In this document: one piece after another, positions 40,372 to 48,388 of the stretch | Numbering within the stretch: the first letter of the stretch is position 1 | How the letters are laid out: every line of letters begins with the position of its first letter | DNA from: Colletes latitarsis | Taxonomy: Eukaryota > Arthropoda > Insecta > Hymenoptera > Colletidae | DNA length: 64,000 bases | Assembly: GCF_051014445.1 (NCBI RefSeq) | Contig: NW_027488377.1 | Span: 2,666,001-2,730,000 of the forward strand | Reading direction: 5' to 3' | Notes under the pieces: generated by a model | Seen by the model: the letters and a program-made list of their open reading frames with translations, nothing else | What the model was told of the DNA's origin: nothing | The model's database searches: none | Translations under genes and position numbers: made by a program

Positions 40372-40408
40372 GAGCGCGAGCCTCAGCGCGCCGCTGAAGC
40401 TCGCGCTC
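40372..40408 (-). other. 37-nt hairpin in the outer 3' UTR
   Basis: GAGCGCGAGC (40372-40381) pairs with GCTCGCGCTC (40399-40408). After one C/A mismatch, TCAGCG (40383-40388) pairs with CGCTGA (40392-40397), leaving a 3-nt loop. It begins 19 bp after the ORF2 stop in transcript order. Structured 3' UTRs are recognised by the reverse transcriptase of several R1/R2-type elements; that role is inferred here. Confidence 0.6.
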
Positions 40409-40426
40409 CCTTCCCGCGGCCACCTT

Positions 40427-41683
40427 TTACAGCATTACGGTCTCGCAGAAGGAGGCCACGGCCCTCCACTTCCTTTCGCTGCCGAGCATGGCGCGCACCA
40501 CACCCGGCAGCGAGACATCCCGCCCTATGACGCCGACCAGGACACGTCGTTCCCCCTCCCAAGCTGGGCATACCTGGAGGGTATGATCAGCCGTGCCCTG
40601 CTCGGCGTCACAATGGCAGCAACGCGCCGTCGGCTCCTTCCCTATCCGGCACAGGTATCTTCCGAAGCTACCATGCCCGGAAAATACCTGTGCCATCCGG
40701 TAAGTAAGGCTTCCATGGCCTCTGTCCAGCCACTCACACAGGAGTGGCCGAACAGCCCCGACTGTCCGGTGCCCCGCAGTTGGCAGGGCCAACCGCTCCT
40801 GCCACGCGAGCACCACGAACTGCCGGGCCTGGCGCTTCAAATCGCCCCAAGCAGGTTCCTGCTCTCCCGGGACCGCCCCCACTCCCGCGCGACGGTCGAC
40901 ACGATGACGATACATCATCGCGTGCGACCGCGCGAGGAGATCCATGGGCAGCATCCCCGCAAGAACCGTTACCGCCTCATGCGACATGGTCCGGTAGCCG
41001 CGGACGACCCTCAGCGCCATCCGCCTCTGCACCCGACGCAGCATCGTCATGCTGCGCCGGGAGGCCGCCAGGTCGTCCGCCCAGACGGGGGCCCCGTATA
41101 GGGCCACCGACTGAACCATTGCCACATAGAGGCGGCAAACTCGTCCCGCCGGGCCCCCCAGGTTGGGGAGGATCCGGCCTAAAGCCGAGGCCATCCACTC
41201 CAACCGGGGGACCAGGCAGCGGAAATGCTCCTCGAAGCGCCAGTGGCTATCGAGGATCAGCCCCAGGTACCTCATCCGGGGCTTCACCTCGATATCAGCC
41301 CCACCCACCCGGATCAGAGGGGGTGGCGGATCCTGCCGAGGTGAGTGGAACGCTATCACCTCGGTCTTATGGACCGCCACCGTCATCCCCATCCCCCTGA
41401 TCCGGTCGACGACGCGTTGCGCCCCCTCCTCGGCGAGGCGCTTGGCCCTCCCCCACTGAGCCCCGACGGCCAGCACCAGTGTGTCATCTGCGTAACACAC
41501 GGCACTGACGCCGTCGGGGAGGTCGGCCTGCAACACCGCGTCGTACGCGATGTTCCACAGGAGTGGCCCGAGGACCGACCCCTGCGGAACCCCGCAGTAG
41601 ACCTCTCTCCGCATATCACCATCCCGGCCCGGATACTCGATCCACCTGCCGTGGAGATAATCCCCGACGACTGCCCTGAGACA
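40427..41683 (-). pseudogene. Outer element ORF2, 3' part (RT C-half and tail)
   Basis: The frame is open from the insertion junction at 41683; its first ATG is at 41614 and gives 395 codons. It starts inside the reverse transcriptase domain between motifs A and B. CGVPQGSVLGP is motif B and CYADDTLVL is the catalytic YADD box. Thumb-like sequence and a long C-terminal region follow, ending near CCHCDAEQGTADHTLQVC, the Cys-Cys-His-Cys finger typical of R1-clade ORF2 proteins. The stop is near 40427. The first half of the RT domain is at 48389 and beyond, and its last residues (CLRAV) meet this segment in frame at the 14-bp duplication. No further stops are seen in this half. It is inactive because of the inserted 6.7 kb and the decay of the other half. 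Confidence 0.88.
41670..41683 (+). repeat. Target-site duplication of the inner element, left copy
   Basis: ACTGCCCTGAGACA is identical to 48375-48388. It abuts the 3' end of the inner element. A duplication of about this length is usual for R1-clade insertion. Confidence 0.9.
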
Positions 41684-42026
41684 TGTAGTGTGTAGCCGTT
41701 ATTCTGTCCAAGCGCGATTGCCACTTGGGGACTATGCTGTACCTCAGACCGAAGGTCTATACCAGCAACTACATTTTGCCTGATGTTCGGGCATCTACTT
41801 TTCACGCGTCGTTATGCGTTTTGGAGGTTAACGACGTCGAAACCTGCTGCCACCTCGAGTCCAACCCAATCCAGGAACGCTTGCCGAAGCAAGCGGGGCT
41901 TGTATCCCGGCCCGAGGAGGTCATTGCCGAAGCACATGACCTAGCATCCGTTCGAGTACATTTTCAAGCATGGTTCTTAAAGAGAATCCGCAGACTTCTC
42001 TCGTTCTGTTACGTAGCGTAATGCGT
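41684..42026 (-). other. 3' UTR of the inner element, with a UUCG hairpin
   Basis: 343 bp between the ORF2 stop and the target-site duplication. In the transcript CGCTTGC and GCAAGCG (window 41878-41895) form a 7-bp stem closed by a C(UUCG)G tetraloop, one of the most stable RNA loops. A smaller stem AGACC/GGTCT lies at 41746-41758. No poly(A) or simple-sequence tail is present. A role as the reverse transcriptase recognition site is plausible but inferred. Confidence 0.6.
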
Positions 42027-45000
42027 TCAATGGCGATTTTGGTTTCGCCCTGCTTTCGTAAGTAGTACCGAGCGCGTATATGTCCGGAACTCCCTGTATA
42101 GGTCTTGTGTTACAAGATCGGCTACGGTCACCGGCCACGGATGGCCAGTTTCTTCAGCCGCATGTCTCAGGAGTTCTCGCGCGTCTCGGTACCTCCGGCA
42201 CTCGAATAGGACGTGGTTTGGTGTTTCCACTTGGCCACAGTCGCAATTCTCGTGCGGTACTAAAGCAAATTCCTTGAGCTTGGCTCGGAAATCTCCGTGC
42301 CCGCTTAGGAATTGTACCACGTAGTGATCCAAGATCACCCAGCTTGCATTGAGACGGTCAGATACATCAGAGAAGTAGCGGCAGGTGACCCTACCTTTCT
42401 CCAATGACGACCATCTCGTTTGCCACATATTGAGAAGTTCCGCTCGCACCAAGGCTTTCGCCTGAGCAGCGGTTACTTCTCCAGCCGCCAAATCGGCTCG
42501 ACTTATTCGACAATTTCCGACTTCGATATTGATTCGTCTTCTAATCTGGTAAGCACACGCGCGCTCCACTAACACCAAGTCTATCGGCATCGTCCCGGCG
42601 ATCACAGTGATCGCGTCGGTAGATACCGTGCGATAGGCCTTGGTGACGGCGAGCAAAACATGTCTCTGCGCCCTGGCAAGTTTAGTTCTTGTCACAGAGG
42701 TGAGCATGTCTACCCATCCGGCGGCGGCGTATGTCGTGATCGGGACGAAGAGACCTTTGTACAAAGTACGCATGGTTCTGTGTCCCAATCCCCAGTTTGA
42801 TCGAGCAAGTCTTGCTAGCGTATAAAACGTTCGCATGACTTTGGCATTCAAGTATTCGACGTGGGATCTTACTCCCATTCGCGCATCGATGTGAACACCC
42901 AAGTACCTTATGGTTTGCTTGAGTGCCACACTTCTCCTGTTTATCTTTATCACAGGAGGTCGTTCTCTATCCAGATTTCCTTTCAAGAGAGTCATCTCGG
43001 TCTTAGTCGCGGATAGTGTAAGTTTCTGCGTGGCGCACCACTCAGAAATTGTATCCGCGACTCTTTGCCCTCTTTGCTGCAACTGATTCCTCGAGTTTCC
43101 GTAGAATACCACGAGTAAGTCGTCAGCGTAGGCTATTGGCTCGCAAGCCAGGTGTTCGTTTGATAGGAGCTGCAGAACTTCGTCAAAGACTAGGTTCCAG
43201 CAGCTCGGACCGAGTATCGACCCCTGTGGGCAGCCCTTGGTGACTTGCTTACGCACATTACCGTGTTTGGAAACTATTGTAACCGTACGGTCAGCGAAGT
43301 AGTCGACCATGAGTCGATAAAGATTTCGGGGACATCCCCGGCGTTTCAGCTTCTGAAGTATGCTTGGCCACCAAACATTATCAAAAGCTCCGGCGATGTC
43401 GAAGGAGAGACCCATCACATATCGTTCCTCTCGCTGGGATATCAATTCCCTGAGCTTCACCACGGCGTCTTCCGTGGATCGTCCAGGCCTGAATCCATAT
43501 TGCCGATCGGAACTATGTTCTGGGTTTAGGAATATGTTACTCATTCGGTTAAGCATTAGTCTCTCTAATACTTTGCCTAGGATGGAAAGTAAGCATATCA
43601 GTCTATACGACTTGACATCCGTTGGTGGTTTATCGGGCCCTTTCAAGATTGCTCTGATCAAGCCGATTTTCCACCTAACGGGGAAGACCCCGTGCGCTAG
43701 ACACCCGTTGGAAAGTCTTAGTAGAGCACTATGGATGGATCCATAAGCACATTTAACTACTTCGGCCTCTATACGGTCCAGCCCAGGGCATTTGCCTCGC
43801 TTTAAGCGCGATACTGCAGCTCCGAGCTCATTCCTCGTGAAGACTGGACAGTCATCAGTCGGCGGATCGGTTGCAGCATCAGCTCTGGTGTTTGCTTGCT
43901 CCGGCGTTTCATCCGTGGACGAGTCGTCCGGGATTAGCGCCTGTAGGAGCTGCGAGGCAGTCGTTTCCCAGTCAGTCGTATATCCTTCTGACGTTCGAAT
44001 GTTTGAGACCGCAGTCTCAACACAGAGTTTCTTTTGGGCGATCTTGTAAACAAGTCCCCATGGCTCTTTATTCCCCTGCTCCGTCACAAGGTTCTGCCAG
44101 CTTTGTGCTTTCGCAGCGCGCACTGCGGCTGTGTAGGCGAGTCTAGATGTTCGATACTCAGCCTGCTTTGCCGCTCTCTCCTCCGAGTTCCTCTCGCGCT
44201 GAAAGGCTCGTCTAAGTCGATAGACTCGCGCTTTCATTCTCGTCAAATTTTCCGTCCACCATGGGACGGACTTTGAATGCCACTTCTTGGGGCGCATTGA
44301 GGCATTGCACGCATCGATGATCGATTTCTCGACCTCTTGTGCTAGATGTTCGACTTCCCTGCGGCAACCAGTGCCGAGGGGTAATTGCCTCGCGCCTTCA
44401 AGAAGAACTTGATCAAATCGCTCCCAGTTCGCATGCAACGTGCGGAATCGAGGCTGTGGGCTTCGATTCTCATTCACGTCCGTGAACTGTAAGACAAAAT
44501 CAATGAGTCGGTGGTCACTGGAGGTCCAATCCTCGTGTACCGTCCAGTTTCGCACAATTGTCGCCATGTCTGGAGTCGATAATGTGACATCGATCCATGA
44601 CTCACCGGCAGGGCTAGAGTATGTAGGAATACTCCCAGCCTCGTTCAAAATCGTCAAGTCGTGCAATGCGATAAACTCTTCGAGTTTCTCGCCTCGCGTG
44701 TCCGGTCGAACGCTTTCTCCCCCCCAAAGGTGGGATTTGGCATTGACGTCCACGGCTATCACGACTCGACGGTGTTGGAGAGCATCGAGTGTCCTCTCCA
44801 AGCGTGCCAGACTTGGTTCAATGTCTTCCGAGCATTGAAAGTACTGGCTAACGAGGTAGAAACTACCGAAGGGTCCGCTAATGGAAACGCAGGAGGTGTG
44901 AGTATCACACAGCTGTGTGATTTTTACCACCGAGATGTCCGGATTTCTGACCACTATTGCGGCCATAGCCCGTTCATTCTCGGCGATCACCTTCGCCGTG

Positions 45001-45197
45001 AGCCCAAAGCCTGGAATCTGTCCCTGAAATTGGTAAGGTTCCTGCATGAGCAACACGTCGATCTCCTTTGTGTGCATTAGCTCGCTCACCTCACCATGAA
45101 CAATTAGCGCACGCCGCATATTATGCTGCGCGATGCGCAATTGCCTTAGAGGATTCTCCGGGTCGTTTCTATCCATAATTGGTACGAGATACTGCAA
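42027..45197 (-). CDS. Inner element ORF2: endonuclease-reverse transcriptase
   Basis: An intact 1056-codon frame for the enzyme that nicks target DNA and reverse-transcribes the element's RNA there. An APE-type endonuclease occupies roughly residues 20-240, with N26, E53 in MQEPYQFQG, D150 and N152 in VDVNAKS, and D228-H229 in TSSDHR. The reverse transcriptase spans about 465-740: motif A D600 in LSFDIAGAFD, motif B PQGSILGP, and the active site YADD with D692 and D693. A C-terminal finger runs C985, C987, H995, C1000. All catalytic residues I can place are present and the length is normal for the R1 clade. The start may be the ATG at 45176 (residue 8): there ORF1's stop overlaps it as ATGGATAG, which suggests termination-reinitiation coupling like that known for the related element SART1. 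This is the only long undamaged coding frame of the window with a clear function. Confidence 0.93.
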   Translation of the reverse strand: MQYLVPIMDRNDPENPLRQLRIAQHNMRRALIVHGEVSELMHTKEIDVLLMQEPYQFQGQIPGFGLTAKVIAENERAMAAIVVRNPDISVVKITQLCDTHTSCVSISGPFGSFYLVSQYFQCSEDIEPSLARLERTLDALQHRRVVIAVDVNAKSHLWGGESVRPDTRGEKLEEFIALHDLTILNEAGSIPTYSSPAGESWIDVTLSTPDMATIVRNWTVHEDWTSSDHRLIDFVLQFTDVNENRSPQPRFRTLHANWERFDQVLLEGARQLPLGTGCRREVEHLAQEVEKSIIDACNASMRPKKWHSKSVPWWTENLTRMKARVYRLRRAFQRERNSEERAAKQAEYRTSRLAYTAAVRAAKAQSWQNLVTEQGNKEPWGLVYKIAQKKLCVETAVSNIRTSEGYTTDWETTASQLLQALIPDDSSTDETPEQANTRADAATDPPTDDCPVFTRNELGAAVSRLKRGKCPGLDRIEAEVVKCAYGSIHSALLRLSNGCLAHGVFPVRWKIGLIRAILKGPDKPPTDVKSYRLICLLSILGKVLERLMLNRMSNIFLNPEHSSDRQYGFRPGRSTEDAVVKLRELISQREERYVMGLSFDIAGAFDNVWWPSILQKLKRRGCPRNLYRLMVDYFADRTVTIVSKHGNVRKQVTKGCPQGSILGPSCWNLVFDEVLQLLSNEHLACEPIAYADDLLVVFYGNSRNQLQQRGQRVADTISEWCATQKLTLSATKTEMTLLKGNLDRERPPVIKINRRSVALKQTIRYLGVHIDARMGVRSHVEYLNAKVMRTFYTLARLARSNWGLGHRTMRTLYKGLFVPITTYAAAGWVDMLTSVTRTKLARAQRHVLLAVTKAYRTVSTDAITVIAGTMPIDLVLVERACAYQIRRRINIEVGNCRISRADLAAGEVTAAQAKALVRAELLNMWQTRWSSLEKGRVTCRYFSDVSDRLNASWVILDHYVVQFLSGHGDFRAKLKEFALVPHENCDCGQVETPNHVLFECRRYRDARELLRHAAEETGHPWPVTVADLVTQDLYREFRTYTRSVLLTKAGRNQNRH

Positions 45198-46796
45198 GGT
45201 CTAAAGCTGCCTTATAGGCAGGGCAGTTTTTGTCTCGCGACTTATGGTTGTGCTGCTTGCCTCTTGATTTACAGTTCGAGCAAGTCGGGGACTTACTCTT
45301 CGCCGTACAAGAGGCAATGGTATGCCCTTCTTCGGAGCAGTAACCGCAAACCTCGTTTTTTGCTTTACAATGTTTGGCCATGTGGCCAAACATTTGACAC
45401 TTAAAGCAGCGTGTCACCGAAACGTAGTCCTGCACTCTGCATGACGACCACCCCAGGTACACTCTGCCCGAGCTCTTCAGCCGCTGGCGAACCTGCGGAC
45501 TGACTTCCATGACCCAGATGGCAGTGTCCTTTTCCTTCGGGCCGGTTGCAAACCGGACCTTCAGGCTGGACGACACATCCCCCTGGGTCATATCGCTGAG
45601 GTTTTGCTTCCAGATACTGGAAGAAACCTCCTCTTTCCTCATCGCCTTGGGAACGTCGTACACTATAAGTGTAGGGTTCCTCAAGGTCGGTAGAGTAGCT
45701 GAAAGTCCTACTTCTTTCAGCTTCGCGCAGTTGACGAAGGCCTTTAGATCCTCCTTGCGTTCGGTCTCGACGGCTATGCCACCGGAGTGGATGCGTCGGA
45801 CGGACCTTACGCGGATCTTGGCTTTCGCCGGCTTTACCAGGGACAGAACAGTCTGTTTTGTGACATCACTGTTCTGTCCTTTCCCTTTCTGCGGGAAAAT
45901 ACGCACCACGTGTCGTGGTGGTTTAACCGCTTCCGGGAAACTCGATTGTCAACCTTTACCGCTTGCGCGTAGGTTGTTGCCGCACGAACTGGTACAGGTT
46001 TCACAGTCGGACGGGTTCCCGTCGTCTGCGAAACCGTAGGGGCAACCCTCTCTGCGATCCTCTGGGAGGCTCTCACCTCTTGCCGGATCGCCGCGAGCTG
46101 TCCTTTCAGGAAAGAGTTCTGCACGAGAACCTCCTGGACTAGCTCGTAGAGAGCTGCCGCGTTGCCTACGATCAAGGCTCCGGTCTCCTTGCTGAGCCTG
46201 GATTCTTTTCCAAGACAGCTGGTCCGGATACCCTTGAACAATTTCGAGGCCTCTCCACTGATTTTGTCGAGAGGCCTGTTCGATGGACCAGGTGTCGCCT
46301 CCGCCGACACCTTTCCTGGCAACTCCTCGCCGCTTTTTCGGGCTTTTTCCGCCCTTTGCGGCTTCTCCTTCTTCACGACGGTTACCCAACCGTCGCTGTC
46401 GACTTGGCCCAATCCTCCGTCCGTGGACGTGGCGTTGCCTTCGGAAGTTGCCTTCGGCTTTTTGGCCTCCGGCTTCTTCGGTGGATTTGTGCGAGGTGGT
46501 GTCCCCGGTCCGTCCTTCTTGATATCCTTGATCGGCGCAGGGGAAATCGTTCCTGCCGGCTTAGATGGTGAAGCCGTCTTTCGCGTTGAGGGTCTGGTGC
46601 AGGGGGGCGTTTTAGCGCCCTTACCCGCTTCAACCGCCTTCGCTTTCTCTTTCTTCTGGAGTGGTGAGACCACCCCAGCTTTCTTACTCACCGTTGTTGT
46701 CCTACCGGGAGCAACAACAACGGCCTCCTTTCCTCCCTTTTCCCCCTTGCGGGGTACTAAGGCGTCTATTTTGGTGATTTTTATTTTGGGATCCAT
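45169..46796 (-). pseudogene. Inner element ORF1 (gag-like, zinc knuckles), one frameshift
   Basis: ORF1 makes the RNA-binding protein of the element's ribonucleoprotein. The first 280 or so codons, from ATG at 46796 (MDPKIKITKIDALVP), are lysine-, proline- and threonine-rich and end in a stretch with a predicted helix (LYELVQEVLVQNSFLKGQL). The second part, in the neighbouring frame, runs to TAG at 45171-45169. It holds three zinc knuckles: CFKCQMFGHMAKHC, CGYCSEEGHTIASC and CSNCKSRGKQHNHKSRDKNC. The frames overlap at 45834-45950. The downstream frame is closed by a TGA at 45952-45950 and lacks an ATG before 45909, so the shift must fall shortly after 45950. It equals the loss of one base. 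I see no good slippery heptamer, so a mutation is more likely than programmed frameshifting. Confidence 0.85.
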
Positions 46797-47335
46797 ACTT
46801 ATGTATATTCCTTTTCGTCCCGGCGTGTGTCCCGGCCTCCATGGACCCTCAAATGGAACCCGGCTCCGCCTGGGTTAGGACTTGCACCCGGGATATAGTC
46901 CGCGAACAAAGGCCGACCGGGCTTTCCCCGGACTCCTAGGTTCACTTCCTCGCCCAATAGAACCCACGGATGGTGTTCCGAGCCGATTGACTAGGCACAG
47001 GGCTGCTTTTCTCGCCTAGCCGCCTGTCTAGACGAAGCAGAGGCCAAAGGTACGTGTTGGGCAGCTACACTCCCGCAGGAGAGAGGGCCCTCAGATCCCA
47101 GGATCCTCCTTTCCGCCGACACAGGTCGCCACGCACGGCAAACACGTGGGGAACAAACCTCAAGCAGATGTTCCCTCTGCTTCGCTACGCCCGGTTTCTG
47201 CTCCCTGTTTTTGCAGGGAACCCGCTGCGTAACTAGGACATGACCTCGGGCATCATGTCCCTGTAGCATTAGCTCCAAAACGTGGGACTCGTCCTTAGCA
47301 CGACTAGTAGAATTCACATCATCAACTATGCTCTT

Positions 47336-47489
47336 GACGCTTCAGCGTCCTTTTGCCATCGCCAACGACGGGAGCTGCTGTCAGCAGCGCGACGACGGTC
47401 TTACATGTATAAATACATGTTGTCTTTCGTCGTTGGCGTACCTTTCAGTGTTTTCGTCATACGCTGCATATCCTTCCTATATGCAGCGT
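47336..47489 (-). other. Cluster of perfect hairpins in the inner leader
   Basis: Within 154 bp there are four perfect stems: GACGC-TTCA-GCGTC (47336-47349); GCCAACGACG with CGTCGTTGGC (47361-47370, 47428-47437); ACATGTAT-AA-ATACATGT (47403-47420) nested inside the second; and ACGCTGCATAT with ATATGCAGCGT (47461-47471, 47479-47489). GCTGCTG-T-CAGCAGC is also nested inside the second stem. Together they would fold as a branched domain. Confidence 0.65.
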
Positions 47490-47841
47490 CCGTATGGCAA
47501 GGACTCCGAGTCTGACAGAGCCGTACACCACCGGTTTACAGCTCGGAGTTGAGCTGGTCTAGGCGGAGTCTTCTAATGGCCAGGGGAGCGATCCACGTTT
47601 CGAGGCCCGTCTCCCTACCTAGGATACTAGCGTGGTTTCCCAGCCGACACCTTCAGGCAGTAAGGAGCAGCTCAGCTACTTCTACGGGGGCCTCCTTCCG
47701 TCAATCGTCTGGCATTACGACGTCTGCCACCAGATGTTTTGGTGTGCTGGGTTCTGCCAAGCCCAGCGGCGTATTGCTTTTGGGGACGCATACAGACGTC
47801 GTTTTGTGTCTCATCCTGATCTTGGTTTTTTGCTGAACGTG

Positions 47842-48083
47842 AAAAGGGGGCATATAGCCCCCTTTTTGATTTCTGGTGTCAGAATCGCCTCCTCGGAAAG
47901 GCATTAAAGCAAAAAGGGGGCTTAAAGCCCCCTGGTATTAGTTAGGTCTTTCTTGGAGAAGCCCCAGATGTTCGAGTATGAACTTCGAAAAGTTCCTTAA
48001 AGTGAAAAAGGGGCATATAGCCCCTTTTTGTACAATATACCTTCTCCAATAAGCCTTAACGTGAAATGGGTGCTGAAGCCCCC
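47842..48083 (-). repeat. Four related GC-clamped hairpin units
   Basis: Unit 1: AAAAGGGGGC/GCCCCCTTTT (47842-47866). Unit 2: AGGGGGC/GCCCCCT (47915-47933). Unit 3: AAAAAGGGGC/GCCCCTTTTT (48005-48029). Unit 4: imperfect, about 48068-48083. Units 1 and 3 share the loop ATATA. Units 1, 3 and 4 are preceded by GTGAAA on the plus strand, and all four by a similar TGAAC/TTAAA/TTAAC word. Spacing is 62-90 bp. They look like a decayed tandem array in the 5' region, comparable in position to promoter monomers of other non-LTR elements. Confidence 0.7.
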
Positions 48084-48258
48084 AGGTGTTCAATATACGC
48101 TAGTCATAATGCATCCCCATCTCTCTTTGCTTTCCTGGCACCACTCCTTTCTGACATCTCTGTATTGCACAGTACAATTGACGGATCTCGTCTTGCTCGG
48201 GAAGGTGGGGTCGCTACACCCATACGGTGTGCCCCTGCACCGCCCCTGCCTAAACCAG

Positions 48259-48374
48259 AGCCCCGTTGGCCGGCATAAATGCCGTTTCCAGCGTCCACCG
48301 CGAGGAGGAAGGGTTGGCACATGCGATCCTGGTGCCGTATAGCAAGCTATACGCCCGGACGGCTTCTAGACGCC
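48259..48374 (-). ncRNA. HDV-like self-cleaving ribozyme candidate at the element's 5' end
   Basis: Numbering from nt 1 at 48374 on the minus strand. P1 is GGCGTCT (1-7) with GGACGCT (79-85), 7 bp with a G1-U85 wobble as in hepatitis delta virus. After it come GG (86-87, for P1.1) and AAA. P4 is CGGCAT-TT-ATGCCG (91-104). J4/2 is GCCAA, giving the catalytic-C motif CNRA with C106. P2 3' strand is CGGGGCT (110-116), pairing with AGCC and CCG at 11-19 around a 2-nt bulge. P3 is ACC/GGT (61-63, 76-78) with a pyrimidine-rich L3, CTTCCTCCTCGC. Cleavage before nt 1 would release exactly the element's 5' end as set by the target-site duplication. Such ribozymes are established in R2 and several other non-LTR elements. 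P3 is only 3 bp and a 41-nt insertion sits between P2 and P3, so activity is not assured. Confidence 0.72.
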
Positions 48375-48388
48375 ACTGCCCTGAGACA
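48375..48388 (+). repeat. Target-site duplication of the inner element, right copy
   Basis: ACTGCCCTGAGACA is identical to 41670-41683 and abuts the 5' end of the inner element. On the minus strand it encodes part of CLRAV in the outer element's RT. Confidence 0.9.

Larger units (their letters stand above)
40254..41683 (-). mobile_element. Outer R1-clade non-LTR element, 3' segment
   Basis: This is the 3' part of a GC-rich minus-strand non-LTR retrotransposon: the end of ORF2 and a 3' UTR of about 170 bp. Its other part is at 48389-52337; the two were one element before the inner element inserted. Evidence for the join is the 14-bp duplication ACTGCCCTGAGACA at both sides of the inner element and the continuation of the same reading frame across it. 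Without the insertion the element would be about 5.4 kb, a normal full length for the R1 clade. No poly(A) tail is seen at 40254, which is acceptable in this clade. Confidence 0.88.
46797..48258 (-). other. Structured 5' leader of the inner element
   Basis: About 1.46 kb without a credible coding frame, between the ribozyme-like 5' end and the ORF1 start. It is unusually rich in perfect inverted repeats: GACGC/GCGTC with a 4-nt loop (47336-47349), GCCAACGACG/CGTCGTTGGC (47361-47370 and 47428-47437) enclosing further stems, ACATGTAT/ATACATGT (47403-47420), an 11-bp stem at 47461-47489, GCTGGG/CCCAGC near 47750, and four GC-clamped units at 47842-48083. Such a leader could hold a promoter, an internal ribosome entry site or packaging signals. 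None of these is demonstrated by the sequence. Confidence 0.6.
41684..48374 (-). mobile_element. Inner R1-clade non-LTR element, nearly complete (6691 bp)
   Basis: A minus-strand element bounded by the perfect 14-bp duplication. In transcript order it has a leader of about 1.58 kb (48374-46797) with a ribozyme-like 5' end and many hairpins; ORF1 (46796-45169) with zinc knuckles; ORF2 (45197-42027) with endonuclease, reverse transcriptase and a terminal Cys-His finger; and a 343-bp 3' UTR without poly(A). The R1-clade call rests on the two-ORF layout, the endonuclease motifs and the C-terminal finger. It is the youngest element here: the duplication is exact, ORF2 is intact and ORF1 has one frameshift. 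Its target is the RT gene of a relative; no 28S rRNA sequence is present. Confidence 0.9.

Noticed and set aside
40349..41400. Plus-strand frames of 218-250 codons
   Set aside because: Antisense shadows of the outer element's ORF2, whose minus-strand frame has the YADD box and terminal finger.
45834..45950. Programmed frameshift in ORF1 of the inner element
   Set aside because: No good slippery heptamer is found in the overlap; a single-base loss in this copy explains the shift more simply.
41684..48374. 28S rDNA target of a classical R1 element
   Set aside because: The flanks encode the outer element's reverse transcriptase; no 28S sequence is present on either side.
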